A stretch of 49,010 nucleotides of DNA from contig BFEA01000302.1 in assembly GCA_003427395.1 (NCBI GenBank), positions 1,497,222-1,546,231 on the forward strand. The letters run 5' to 3'. A model generated the notes under the pieces. That model ran no database searches, had not been told where the DNA came from, and was given only the letters and a program-made list of their open reading frames with translations. Both the position numbers and the translations under genes were made by a program. Every line of letters begins with the position of its first letter. Position 1 is the first letter of the stretch. The DNA comes from Chara braunii. Lineage: Eukaryota > Streptophyta > Charophyceae > Charales > Characeae. Positions 12,095 through 22,529 of this stretch are shown here, piece after piece.

Positions 12095-12165
12095 AGCTCG
12101 ATGACCACATACCATGCCATTCACAGAGTAGCTCGATGACCACATACCTTGCCATTCACAGACTA
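12095..12165. repeat. 35-bp tandem duplication
   Basis: AGCTCGATGACCACATACC at 12095 is repeated at 12130, and both copies are followed by a near-identical GCCATTCACAGA. No coding context is visible. Confidence 0.85.
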
Positions 12166-12431
12166 TCTAAGACCTAACGGGTGGAGACCACTGGTAGAAG
12201 CCCATGATACCCGGTGCTTCGTGGGCAACTAGCATACTGGCACATTTAAACTAAAAATAGAAACAACTCCTTAGGGCCTCCTCAAACTCCACTGGTCCCG
12301 GCTTAAGAGTTCAGTCGAAACAGTGCCCGTATACAGTCAGTTCCTCAACTTCACTCAGAGGATCAATCACCCTAGAAATACCAAAGGTCTCTCATTTCGT
12401 GGTTTGTTCGGAAAGATAGGCACTAAAAGGG

Positions 12432-12595
12432 GGGCCTGGTTCCACTACTCGCCATTCGCCAAAATCCCTGGTGAGTAGTATCAGTGGGAAAGCAGGGTTT
12501 TTCCTAATTAATGTGGGCACTACAAGGGCCTGGTTCCACTACTCGCCATTCGCCAAAATCCGTGGCGAGTAGTATCGGTCGGAGAGCAGGGTTAT
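12432..12595. repeat. 94-bp-offset duplication of a short hairpin unit
   Basis: Two about 70-bp units start at 12432 and 12526. Each holds a hairpin: CTACTCGCCA paired with TGGCGAGTAG at 12539-12572 (perfect, 14-nt loop), and the same at 12445-12478 with one change that keeps a G-U pair. Confidence 0.8.
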
Positions 12596-13310
12596 TTGGT
12601 GGCTGAGTGGCGGGCAGAAAACACAAAAAGCGGCAAGTCCTTTTTTTTCGGCTGCGCGGCAGGCAAACGGTCCCACACATTCGCACTTCAGTCGGTTGGC
12701 AAGAACAGGAGTCCAAAAGGTAGTCGACCTCATCTCCAGCCGTGCAACTCAACTCCCCGCCAATAAGTCTATCCGTTCGTGAAGTGGGGGTCACAAGGAC
12801 GCTCCTCCGCAAGACGTTCCGTAACATACAGGGGCGTTCCTTGCCAAGAACCTACATTTGTTCATGGAGGGGTTACACACAAGCACGTCCGAAGGGGTCA
12901 CAAGGGCATCCCTCCGCAAAACCTTCCGTAACACAGAGGCACATTCCTCGCCAAGAACCTAAATTTACGGAGGGGTCACACACAAGCACGTCCCTCCGCA
13001 AATCGAACGCAGCCATGACAGGCAGGGACGTTACTCACCAAGAACGTCCAGCCATTTCTCAAGGGGTCACAACGACGTCCCTTCCTTGTCGAGAACGTCC
13101 GTCTATCCATCTGCGGAGGGGTCACAAGGACGTCCCTCCACAAACGACCGTGACAGGCACGGACGTTGCCAACGGCCGTCGCGGGGGATTGTTAGAAAAC
13201 AAAGTCGCTGACATTGCTAGCACGTTTCTGCCCATCAAGTTTGGCAGGTTAGTGGAACCATGGACCAGCTCACCAAACTGGGAGTATCGCGAGTAGTGTC
13301 ACCAGGCCCC
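12432..13310. mobile_element. Candidate nonautonomous DNA transposon with GGGCCTGGT termini
   Basis: GGGCCTGGTTCCACTACTCGC at 12432 (and again at 12526) is imperfectly inverted at about 13287-13308 (GCGAGTAGTGTCACCAGGCCC). The interior from 12787 to 13170 is a degenerate array in which GGGGTCACAAGGACGTCCC, TCCGCAAA and CCAAGAACCT recur, like the subterminal repeats of DNA transposons. No transposase is encoded. The termini loosely recall PIF/Harbinger-type ends, but I see no clear 3-bp target duplication, so the superfamily is undecided. Confidence 0.45.
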
Positions 13311-15084
13311 AGGCAAGCAAGGTCTGGAGAACTTGTCCGTGGGGCTGTCACTACTTACTAAGCAGAGTCACCGTACGAGTCACCGTACTCGCATACTCAG
13401 GCGGAGATGGTAAATAAGCTCGATTGATTTGATGGTGAAGAAAAAGAAATATCCATTGATTCTAGCAGGGCAGTCAATTGACCGATTTCTACTAGATGGA
13501 AGGCCTTTCCCCCAACTCAACTCAACTCAACCGAGTAATCAGTCGTTCTCGCTGGCTATGCTAGCAATCAATTGTATACAACGACCTTTCGTGCCCACCC
13601 AACGGGGTTGACACGCCTAATCGGGAACATGTCACCGAAGACAGGGGGAGAGAGAGAGGTCTATAGGTGCAAAACACGGGGACAGGATTGCCACGTGGTC
13701 CTTGGAAAGAAGAGAACGAGTCCAATAACGACAAAGCAGATGGTGAACCCGGTCTGTCCCAGTTCCACATATCTATTCAATATGCAGATCAATAAACAAT
13801 TGGCCGTGGTGGTCCCACCCACTTCCCTGCATTCTTCGATTTTGGCCGCTGATTGCGAAGATCAACAGCCAGAAGATTCAAATCAGTGTAAGAGGGACTT
13901 GGCCCATTCGCTGACTGACCCCCTACTGATTACATGGTTATGAGAGAGTTGCACGAAAGCTGGTAGGTCCATCTAGACTCGAAATTGCGGGCCTCGCTCC
14001 GCTACTGAACAACATCCTACACGTATGTGATGGTGCAAAGGACCAGATGCATTCGGACTGATCCGACATTCTGAATGCATTGGGACCGTTAACAACTCCC
14101 CATACATTTTGAATGTTCTGCAGTCGAGCGAGGCCCGGCCATGTGAAACGCTGCCTGAACGGGTACACCTGCTCCCCCATGGGAAGTTCCTGAGGTCGGT
14201 GTCCCGATCGAGTGAGAGCCAAAAATATGACCACGTTGCATCCCTCCAGTCTGTTTTCCGTACGATGATAATACCGTAAAAATACCACGACGTGACAAGT
14301 TCAAATCCCAATGGATATACACATATGTACATACTACCAGTTAGTGAAGAGCGATAAGGGACGAAGCGAGCCACAGCCTACCACGTATGGCTAGATGGGG
14401 GGGGGCGAGTGGGGGTGAAAGAGGGCGGGCAGGGGCAGGCCCTACGTTCGTCCAGCCAAGATAGGTAATCGGACAAGCCAGCACCACGCACCAAGAGCCC
14501 AGAGGAGTGATGGAGAATTGGGAGAGGGAGACGACGATGAAAGCCACCAAGGCACCCACCGGCTTGCCACAGCGAGCGCCCTTTATGTTCGTTAATTTTC
14601 CTATTTTCCCTGTTTCCTCTCTCTCTCTCTCTCTCTCTTTTTCCCACCTGCTAGGTCTGAGCACCCTATAAATCCGTACAAGTCACTACGCTCTTAAACC
14701 CTCGTACTTCTGTTAGCTAAGGAAGATACAATGAATGAGAGGGGAAGGGACAAGAAGCAAGCGAGCGAGTGACCGACCGAGGGAGAGGGGAGAGGAGAGA
14801 GGAGAGAGAGACCAAGAGACAGACAAAGAGAGAGAGAGAGAGAGAAGCCCTAACACCTGTAGAACTCGGACATTGCCTGAAATAGTATCCTTCTGCTTCA
14901 TGACAGTACCTCCCTTTCACAATCTCTGTGCATTGACAGCAGGGAATACACGACGCTGAACCTGACTTCAGTCCGATTCCACGAAAAACGTACACTCCAC
15001 AGTCGGCACAGGTTTGCAGCTATGCCCTATACATCAGGCAAGCACAGAGTCTCATAGAACGCGCGAGCTAGCTCCCTGCCATCG

Positions 15085-15116
<32 letters not shown>

Positions 15117-15530
15117 CTCGCTAATCCTCCATTCGGGGAATTTACCACAGGCGGGAAACACGACCTTTCAATTTGACTTGACTACACCTCATCATACAAT
15201 TCGTTCGCTCGATCGCTCGCTCACTATCCCTTTCTCTTTCTTTCATTTTGCTTTCAGGGGCCCGCCGAAAGGTAAATTGTTGCGAAACCTCTCCCCTCCT
15301 CTTCTCTCCCCGACCTCTCTTCCCTCCCCGCTCCTCTGCCTCCCCTGTCTGCTCCCCGTTTAAAGAAAAACAGAAAGAAACAGCCTTTTTTTCTTCACCC
15401 AGCCTTTTTTCTTCACCCGCATCGCCCTTCTCCAATCCCAGTACCGATTGGGCCAACTGTCCGCACCATCTCGACTAGCGTACGCCTCCTGCGACACGTG
15501 TCAGCCTAATTGAGCCATCTGCCGCCGTCC
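13310..15530. other. Stretch without a recognisable gene; short CT tracts
   Basis: Minus-strand ORFs of 116 and 133 codons overlap at 13938-14374 in different frames and match no family I know. A GA/CT tract lies at 14621-14638 and another at 15091-15116. A purine-rich segment spans 14740-14845. Confidence 0.4.
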
Positions 15531-15735
15531 CGCGAAATGATTGTTGCCCACAGCTCCAACTCCAAGACACGTGCTTCCCGCGAAATGATTGCTGCCCACA
15601 GCTCCAACTCCAAGACACGTGCTTCCCGCGAAATGATTGNACACGTGCTTCCCGCGAAATGATTGCTGCCCACAGCTCCAACTCCAAGACACGTGCTTCC
15701 CGCGAAATGATTGCTGCCCACAGCTCCAACTCCAA
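15531..15735. repeat. 48-bp minisatellite, each full unit carrying a CACGTG box
   Basis: Units start at 15531, 15579, 15627 (cut short at an N, 15640), 15653 and 15701. Each begins CGCGAAATGATTG and contains GCCCACAGCTCCAACTCCAA. Those that run into the next unit contain ACACGTGC. CACGTG is the plant G-box core bound by bZIP and bHLH factors. The single N probably marks a collapsed or missing part of the array. Confidence 0.9.
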
Positions 15736-15932
15736 CGACGGACCGTGCGCAAGCAAGAATCGGGACCGCGCGCGCTTCCCCGCGCGAATGATCACAGTCC
15801 GTCATTGTTCATCACTCTTGGCCACGTGGATGAAGCACACCAAGACACGTGCACGTACCGCCGGCGATTGACGTGGCCGAGTGCCGCGTGTCAAAAAAAT
15901 TATCCTAGAGACTGTACAGGTGTATCTCTCAG

Positions 15933-15998
15933 ATATCGGACGATTAGCCCTTGAACATAGAAACCATATCGGACGATTAGCCCTTGAACATAGAAACC
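15933..15998. repeat. 33-bp perfect tandem duplication
   Basis: The unit starting ATATCGGACGATTAGCCC occurs twice back to back (15933-15965 and 15966-15998) without a mismatch, so the duplication is recent. Confidence 0.95.
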
Positions 15999-16947
15999 AG
16001 CAAAGTACGAGAGGGGTTAACCAACCAACCAACCAACCCCTTTACACTACCACAAACCCCGCCGCCAATCACAATCCGCCCAGAAGGATAGACGTTGTCT
16101 CTTTGTCTGATGAGAGAGAAATCGCCTGACACGCGGAGGCAGACGCAACCCAATCCACCTCCACACCAGCAATCAAGTCCTGTCGGAGACCTACACTTGG
16201 GAAGTAGACCACTCCAGCTCCAGCAGGAGCCAAGGACCTTATCACTACCTTGTCTCTGTCTGACGAGCCTTTCGACGCGTGGCGGGTATGCCCGTTCCCT
16301 TCCCTTTCACACTCCCTTTCTCTCGCACCCACGAAAAACCGTTTCCATGGAACTCTAATCAATAGTAATTGCTCGGCGGCTCAGCAATGACGCCTAAACC
16401 ACGTCACCCGCCGCCACGTGGATGCAATCCCAGCCCGCCAGATGGCAAGAGAATTCCCAAGGGAATTCCTTGGCTACACCACCACCGATACTCCACAGCA
16501 TCGCATCGCGTAAACTCCAACCCTTGCTTCCAAAATGGGAAAAGGCAAGGCGGGAAAAGGGAAAAGTGGTCGAGCCGCAGCCCTTCCCGCTTCCAATGAC
16601 CGCGACAAAAGAGGATGAGTGCGACAACGGTAGACGCGGTGCGCACCGGTATCTCCTTCCTCTTCGCTCCTGGACGCTCGTCATGTAGCACCTCACTGGC
16701 GCTGACTAGTATTCTAGTCATAATCATTTGCCTCCCCTCTTCTCTTCTCCTTTCCTCTCCTCTTGCTAGCTTTGAGTCGAGCACACCAATCCATCCATCC
16801 ATCGACTCCCAAACATTGAACGACGAAACTCGGACAACAAACTCAGTACGTGAAATTGCAGTTCCGTCTGTTCCCCCTTGCGGCAATAGCATGACGCAAT
16901 CCGTTTCCCACGACGAGAAAACTGCCACCCTACGCGCCATTACAACC

Positions 16948-17099
16948 ACCATCATCACCCTTGATTGGCCGGTAGAGAAAGGAAACGGAAGAGAGACGCC
17001 ATCGTACCCGCCATATACCCACCATCATCACCCTTGATTGGCCGGTAGAGAAAGGAAAAGAAACGGAAGAGAGACGCCATCGTACCCGCCATATACCCA
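16948..17099. repeat. About 73-79-bp tandem duplication
   Basis: ACCATCATCACCCTTGATTG begins at 16948 and again at 17021. Both copies run on through GGCCGGTAGAGAAAGGAAA and GACGCCATCGTACCCGCCAT. The second copy has a short extra AAAGAA. Confidence 0.92.
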
Positions 17100-18890
17100 T
17101 ACATGAGAGAGCGAGGCACATGTTTCAAAAGACATCCCGTAAATGGGTATTAAGTACGTACACCGACACGAGAGATATCGAAAGTACGTACACGGACAAA
17201 AGATATGGCGAAAGGCAAGCAAGCCGCTCACGAGATAAACAGCAAAGCTCTATTACAAAGGTAAAACACATGCCAGAATCTCATACAAAATAACGATGTG
17301 AGCGAAAAGCAAACTGCTTATACCATGTTGTTACGCAGTGCTATGCTGTCACACAGCAGTCCTATACAGAAGTCGTATGGCAAGACCAACGAACGTCACA
17401 GAGAAGAAGAGCTAATCGCCATGATGTCTGCGTAGCGATGTTTTCACATGGCCGAAATCCCGAACTCCACGCATCGAACACGCGACCTCCCGCATGTCAC
17501 ACAGCACAGACCCTGATTACAGTATTATACGCCCATAGTCGTATGATTTCTGTCACGCCATGAGAGAGGCTCGAGCACAGACTTACAGAGATCAGATGGC
17601 TGGAAAAAAGTCGGTTTAACATAGAGAGAACACAAAAGAAGTGGGGACTCCCTGCAGCATCGGACGAGATTCTCAACCTTTATCGTCTCAACCACCTTTC
17701 CATCGTCAAGAAAAGCTATCAGAATCACAGCAGAGAGCGGTAGGGGGGGGGGGGCGAGAGAGAGAGAGAGAGACGACGACGACGTAGTCCTGGTGACGGT
17801 TACCACAACTCCATGAACGCGTACGCCGCGTAAGAAATCGACCATAAGGCAATCAATCAACCATCCATCCACTTCTCCACTCCCTACCATCCCGCGCGCC
17901 CTGACGTTATGCTGCTCGAAAAAGAGCGATTAGAGAGAAGAGAGCAGAGAGCAGAGAAATTTACGTAGAGAGGCTGCTGTATAGAGAGAGATTAAACAGT
18001 CAGCGACTTGAATCGTCGCCCCCTACCCCGTTTCTCCTAACGAATTCCCCTCCTCGGCCGTGAAGGCCGGCAGGAAAGCCTCCCCTCCTGGGTGACCATT
18101 AGCTAATGCTCACCCACCAACACCAACCCCTAACCCCTCCCCCGATTTCCCTTTTCGGCAATATTAATGGAAAGCCTCGCCCCTAGCACCGCGCCCAGTT
18201 TCCCTTTTCGGCAATAACAATCAGAGACTGTAGCGAACGATTGGGATTGACCTGCAGCAAGCGATTGAACGGTAGCTAGCGATTTGAGGGACGAAAGAAA
18301 CGAGAGTTCGGGACGCGAATAGCGCAAAGGGAGAAAGCAAAAGGCGGGCAAGCGTGCGAAGGCAATTTTCCTACTACAGGAATCGTCAATGCTCGGTAAA
18401 AAAGAATGGAAAAAAAAAAAAGGGTCTTAACAAATCAGTAAATCGTTGGATAATGGAGAGCAGAAATCTGCCACCTTACAGAAAACGGGCGACGAAATTT
18501 AAGAAAGAGAAGAAAAAAAAAATTGCTCGCGGGTTACGCCCCGGTCAAAGCGGCGAATGTGTGACGCTTAACCTTTTGGAAAAACCGAGTAACCTCGACA
18601 AAAAAAAAAAAAAAAAAAAATCACATTCAGAAGCTTCACAAAATCTCCATCTTCATCAACTACTCGTCATCGTTGTCAGAAAAGTCAAATCCTGCACAAA
18701 CCCCCCTTCACTAACACGTAAAACGGTGAAACTACTCCGCTCATAATCACCATCACCATTATCATTTCTATCTCGATCTCCTGTGTATCTATACCTTGCC
18801 CTTCCCATCGGCACAGCAATCGGCACTAGCCCCCTCCGCCGCCCCCCCCCCACTATCCTGCATTCTTTCCCCCTTCTTCCCTTCTTTCCT
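17100..18890. other. Stretch without a recognisable gene
   Basis: It contains a GA tract with a preceding G run near 17743-17775, two copies of TTTCCCTTTTCGGCAATA (near 18147 and 18198) and several A-rich runs. No ORF here shows a recognisable domain. Confidence 0.4.
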
Positions 18891-18893
18891 AAA

Positions 18894-18980
18894 CCCCCCC
18901 CCCCCCCCCCCCCCCCCCCATCCCCCCTTTTTTCCCCCCTCTTCCCCCTTTTCCCAAACCCCCCCCCCCCCCCCCCCCCC
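18894..18980. repeat. Two long poly(C) runs
   Basis: C runs of about 26 (18894-18919) and 22 (18959-18980) bases are separated by C/T-rich sequence. A third C run is near 19450-19466. The minus strand is G-rich and could form G-quadruplexes. The Pro-rich ORFs over them are composition artefacts. Confidence 0.9.
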
Positions 18981-19046
18981 AAAAAAAAACTCCATCCATA
19001 ATCAACACACACACAAGTATCTCTCACTTCTATCGGTGCGAATCAA

Positions 19047-19049
<3 letters not shown>

Positions 19050-19096
<47 letters not shown>
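19050..19096. repeat. (CT)n microsatellite
   Basis: About 23 CT units. A further CT tract is at 19568-19593. From 19100 to 20147 I see purine-rich sequence (GAGAGA, AAAGAGG) and no gene. Confidence 0.92.
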
Positions 19097-19098
<2 letters not shown>

Positions 19099-19566
19099 CC
19101 CCCCCGTGTGTGTCTGTCTTTTGCTTCTCCGCGTCTCACTCCTTTCCTCATCCTCCCTCTTTCTCGTCTTCCCCCTGCTTTTGCCCATCAAAAGAACAGT
19201 GCATCATTCATCGAATTGAGACAAATACGTAGATATCCCATGAACGCTTTTTCCCCAGATCGATATGCTTCTTCAATCTTGTCCGTAATCACGAGGCTCC
19301 GTCCTGGTCCAGGATGGGCCGTTTACCATTTGCTGCTTTTATCAAGAAATCCCGCCTTGCTTTTCCAAGAAGCCCAAATAATCGTCCTCTCTCAACCATC
19401 AAGAGCCTCAGGAACGGCGCTCATACTAAACTGCGGCGCCATTCAAAGCCGCCCCCCCCCCCCCCCCTCCCTCCTCTCCCCTATTCCCGAATATTGGTAC
19501 ACCCGCCCGTAAAGTTACAAAATAGGTCTCTATATACTTCCATGCTAAAACAACCCAAACCTTCTC

Positions 19567-19597
<31 letters not shown>

Positions 19598-20147
19598 CCT
19601 GACACGCAAGTGCGAATTCATACACATACATACAGACAGCCAACCAACGAAAAGACACGGAAGCTCCAACAACGTCTACAGCTGTACCTCCCACGTGTTA
19701 CAAAGGGCGTGGCGAAACAAATCGGGGGACTGGGAGGCAAGCAGAGAAAGAGAAAGGGAGAGGAGAGAGAAACAGACAGAGGGGACGCGGCCGGGAAGAG
19801 GAGAGACGCAAACGAAGCAAAGAGGAAAGAGGAGGCAGCAAGAAAACAAGAAACCGAGAAAAAAATCAAAAGAGAACCAAGTTATGTCAGATACCTTCGC
19901 CGTGAGGGTTGCCAAGGAACGTGTAGAGGTAGGAGAGGGGCGGGGACGAAGGGGCCCAAATGCAGATACAATAGAGCCAATTGTGTGAATGAAGACAGCA
20001 TAGGCGAGCAGGAGAAGAGGCAGAACATGGAAAGAAAGAAAGGAACTGAGAGAGAGTAGGAGAGACAGAGAGAGAAACATACGGCAGGAGCAAGGCCAGA
20101 AGAGTAAGGAAGGGAACTTCTCTAGCAAAAAAAAGGTCATTGGCTAT

Positions 20148-21704
20148 TTACATCCCGCTGCCACTACCCGATATCGACGAGTTGTCGCTGTCATCGTCAC
20201 CGCTCTCTGCGCTCCGGCCGTCTTCTTCGCTGTTCTCCACGACCCGTCCTCTCCCCCTGTCCTCTTCCTCGTTGTCATCATCATTCCTTCGCTCCCTCGG
20301 GTTACTCCGACCCCGACCCCGATCCTCGTCTTTCACTTCGTATCGCGGCGCATTGAATTTCTGCCTCAACTGCTTCGTCGGGATATAGTCCCCCATCTTG
20401 TCTTTTCCATAGAAGAGCAAATACGTGTACGGATGCTCAAAATCCTCGAGTTCTGGCGATGGTGGGATTAAGAGACGGTCTTCTGCAACGTACGTCACTA
20501 TGAAGCCCGATGTCTCGCCCATGTCACCGAGGACGTGATAAAAAGGTTGGTTCCTTCCCCGTTGCGTTTTGGCAATCCCAGCTCGTTTGGCCCATTCCTC
20601 GCTCTCGTAACAGACCGCGTCAAGCCCACAAATGACGCCGCGATAATTATAGAGCGCATGGCGGACTCTCTGGCCCAAACGGAAGCGAAAGGTCACCCCA
20701 TTACCGGCCAAAGATTGCGCCGACATGGCCAACGACTCCGCTTGAAGCTCGCGGAGACGATCGCGCAGCCTCGCGGCATCCGCGTACCGCTCTTCGTCGA
20801 TGGCTCTCTGCAAGTCAGATCTCACCCGCAGCGCCGCCAATGTCTGGTCCGCCGCCTTCCCCCCTACCCCGGCCCATTCACTTCCCACCTCTCCCCCCCC
20901 CGCCGCCCCCGCTTTGCTCGCCCTTTGCCTCGCCACCTCCCTCTCCACCTCCGCTATCTTCTCCCTCAACTGCTGCGCCGCCTCGTATTGGTCTTGATTC
21001 AGCGCACGCTGCAGACGAGTGCCCAGATCCAGTTGGAAGAAGAAGAGCAGCAGCTCTTCTATTACCGACTCGCTGCGTTCCGCACTCGCCCCGCGCACGC
21101 GCTTGAGTTCATCATCATCCTGATCGTCGAAATCCGCATCTTCGTCATCAACGGTGTCACCGAGCTGAAGGCTGCGAGCCTCTTGTACCGTCTCCGTTTC
21201 CTCGTCATCCCAATCGACGGCGTCGCCGCCGTCTCGGTCGCCGGCAGACGTGGAGATTTTCGAAGCCCTGCGCTTTCTCAGGGGACGCAGGTCTGAGTTC
21301 GTGGCGGCGGCTCCGGCGCCTTTACTGCTGCTGCGCAGAAGAGAGCGTTGGGAAGGCCAACAAGCGAAAGGATAAGAGGAGGAAGAGGAGGAGGAGGGGG
21401 ACGAGTTTGCAGAATACAGAAAGCCTTGGCAAGCAATAGCAGATGTCAGGTAAGGTGTGAAGAGGGCAACGGCCGCTCCGGCAGCAAGGCGACCGTATCG
21501 ACGCCGTGGCGTTCGCGCAGGACACAAACCATCGTTTTTACAAGGACTTCGTATTCCACCGGCCCGAGGACACCTCAGACGCGGGAGATGCACGTCCAGG
21601 TACGGATCACTCATGCTCACCCGCAGACTCGTACAGTCCAGAAAGTCTTTGAACGATTCGATGTTACTCGACAAAACCCTTCCTGCCCCGGACAACGCCT
21701 GCAT
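20148..21704 (-). CDS. CLPF: ClpF-like plastid Clp protease adaptor (UVR + YccV domains)
   Basis: An uninterrupted 518-codon ORF. Residues about 225-260 (LFFFQLDLGTRLQRAL, then YEAAQQLREKI) and 296-326 (DLQRAIDEERYADAARLRD) are two UVR motifs. Residues about 340-450 form a YccV/HspQ-like domain (FRLGQRVRHALYNYRGVICG, NQPFYHVL, YVAEDRLL, HPYTYLLFYG, GDYIPTKQLRQKF). This order matches the ClpF family, a stromal adaptor that works with ClpS1 to deliver substrates such as glutamyl-tRNA reductase to the Clp protease. Residues 1-150, rich in Arg and Ser with a poly-Ser run near 105, suit a plastid transit peptide; 155-200 is acidic. The tail after about 458 (RGRGR repeats, acidic, SGSGSGM) is an unusual extension. 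The coding region shows no intron, although a short one near the poorly conserved N-terminus cannot be excluded, so the exact start is uncertain. A GA tract lies 65-115 bp upstream. Confidence 0.9.
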   Translation of the reverse strand: MQALSGAGRVLSSNIESFKDFLDCTSLRVSMSDPYLDVHLPRLRCPRAGGIRSPCKNDGLCPARTPRRRYGRLAAGAAVALFTPYLTSAIACQGFLYSANSSPSSSSSSSYPFACWPSQRSLLRSSSKGAGAAATNSDLRPLRKRRASKISTSAGDRDGGDAVDWDDEETETVQEARSLQLGDTVDDEDADFDDQDDDELKRVRGASAERSESVIEELLLFFFQLDLGTRLQRALNQDQYEAAQQLREKIAEVEREVARQRASKAGAAGGGEVGSEWAGVGGKAADQTLAALRVRSDLQRAIDEERYADAARLRDRLRELQAESLAMSAQSLAGNGVTFRFRLGQRVRHALYNYRGVICGLDAVCYESEEWAKRAGIAKTQRGRNQPFYHVLGDMGETSGFIVTYVAEDRLLIPPSPELEDFEHPYTYLLFYGKDKMGDYIPTKQLRQKFNAPRYEVKDEDRGRGRSNPRERRNDDDNEEEDRGRGRVVENSEEDGRSAESGDDDSDNSSISGSGSGM

Positions 21705-21765
21705 CTAGATCTTTCTCCCACACCCTACCCAATAACCACCCGCGAACCCTCGCCTCTCCGCAAAC

Positions 21766-21768
<3 letters not shown>

Positions 21769-21818
<50 letters not shown>
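21769..21818. repeat. (CT)n microsatellite upstream of the ClpF gene
   Basis: About 25 CT units, ending in a 4-base N gap at 21819-21822. Read on the ClpF strand it is a (GA)n tract beginning about 65 bp before the start codon, so it lies in the 5' UTR or core promoter. GA tracts are known binding sites for plant BBR/BPC proteins; a regulatory role here is inference only. The N gap means its true length is unknown. Confidence 0.85.
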
Positions 21819-22035
21819 NNNNTTTTTTTGGATTAATCAGAAACTGTTCTTTGAAACGACTGCCCTTCGACGGTAGACCATAATTATTCCGATCTGACTC
21901 CTCTGAGCCTCTGAGATGGAGGAGGAAATTCAAATGGAATGCGGTTGCTTTCCACAGCCCCTACCAACCAAGATTCGAACCAATTAAAAAAAAAAAAGAT
22001 TCGAACCGATGATGGAATGGGAAAGGAAGAGGGGT

Positions 22036-22130
22036 ATACCTTTCTCGGCCTTTTGGCTAAAAATAGATCAAGTGTAGTATCTGTTCTTCTGATCAGTTTA
22101 ATATCTGATCTGTGGTCCGTCGGGCCATAC
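22036..22130 (+). pseudogene. U2 snRNA 5' half, probable retropseudogene
   Basis: Starting at ATACC the sequence follows plant U2: the CTCGGCCTTTTGGCTAA stem-loop I region, then GATCAAGTGTAGTATCTGTTCTT, containing the GTAGTA that pairs with the intron branch site, then ATCAGTTTAATATCTGAT and a good stem IIb (TGGTCC/GGGCCA). It differs from recalled U2 by a 5-nt insertion after GGCTAA (22061-22065) and about 3 nt after GTTCTT. It stops after stem IIb: the Sm site and stem-loops III and IV are absent, replaced by A-rich sequence. The 9-mer GAAGAGGGG flanks both sides (22026-22034 and 22150-22158). Truncation, an A-rich tail and a flanking direct repeat point to LINE-mediated retroposition. A functional variant is less likely because no Sm site follows. 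Confidence 0.8.
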
Positions 22131-22284
22131 AAAAAAGAAAAAAGAAGAAGAAGAGGGGCGATGGCAGCTACCTGACCTGGCGTGCTAAAAGATACACACG
22201 AATGTAACCGTTGATTTGATAGAAATAGATCAATAGTTCAAGTCTTGTCAAACACGATGTGTATTGCATAGAACGGTAGACGAG

Positions 22285-22289
<5 letters not shown>

Positions 22290-22357
<68 letters not shown>

Positions 22358-22376
22358 ACACACACACACACACACG
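22290..22376. repeat. Compound (CT)n-(CA)n microsatellite
   Basis: About 18 CT units pass directly into a CA tract with a short interruption near 22352-22360. Confidence 0.92.
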
Positions 22377-22440
22377 CAAACAACACAGACGCACGAAAAG
22401 ATTGTTCAATCTACGACGTCAGCTGGACAGCGTCCAACAA

Positions 22441-22442
<2 letters not shown>

Positions 22443-22518
<76 letters not shown>
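22443..22518. repeat. Long (CT)n microsatellite
   Basis: About 37 uninterrupted CT units, among the longest in the window. A TCTCTCTCTC remnant follows at about 22541-22550. Confidence 0.95.
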
Positions 22519-22521
<3 letters not shown>

Positions 22522-22529
22522 ATGAGCGT

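Noticed and set aside
13938-14374. 116- and 133-codon overlapping minus-strand ORFs
   Set aside because: Two frames equally open with no conserved motif; not enough to call a gene.
15531-15735. CRISPR-like array from regular 48-bp spacing
   Set aside because: The whole unit is repeated with no variable spacers, so it is a minisatellite; the genome is eukaryotic.
18100-18145. Telomere-like CCCTAACCCC string
   Set aside because: A single interrupted match in C-rich DNA, no array.
18796-19512. 238-codon Pro-rich plus-strand ORF
   Set aside because: It spans poly(C) and (CT)n tracts; the poly-Pro and Ser-Leu runs come from the repeats.
20535-21296. 253-codon plus-strand ORF opposite ClpF
   Set aside because: It is the antisense shadow of the GC-rich ClpF coding region, with no domain of its own.
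21953-22016. tRNA gene or SINE from GATTCGAACC (B-box-like on the minus strand), present twice
   Set aside because: No A box at proper spacing and no T-stem pairing; the duplicates flank a poly(A) run and look like chance or slippage.
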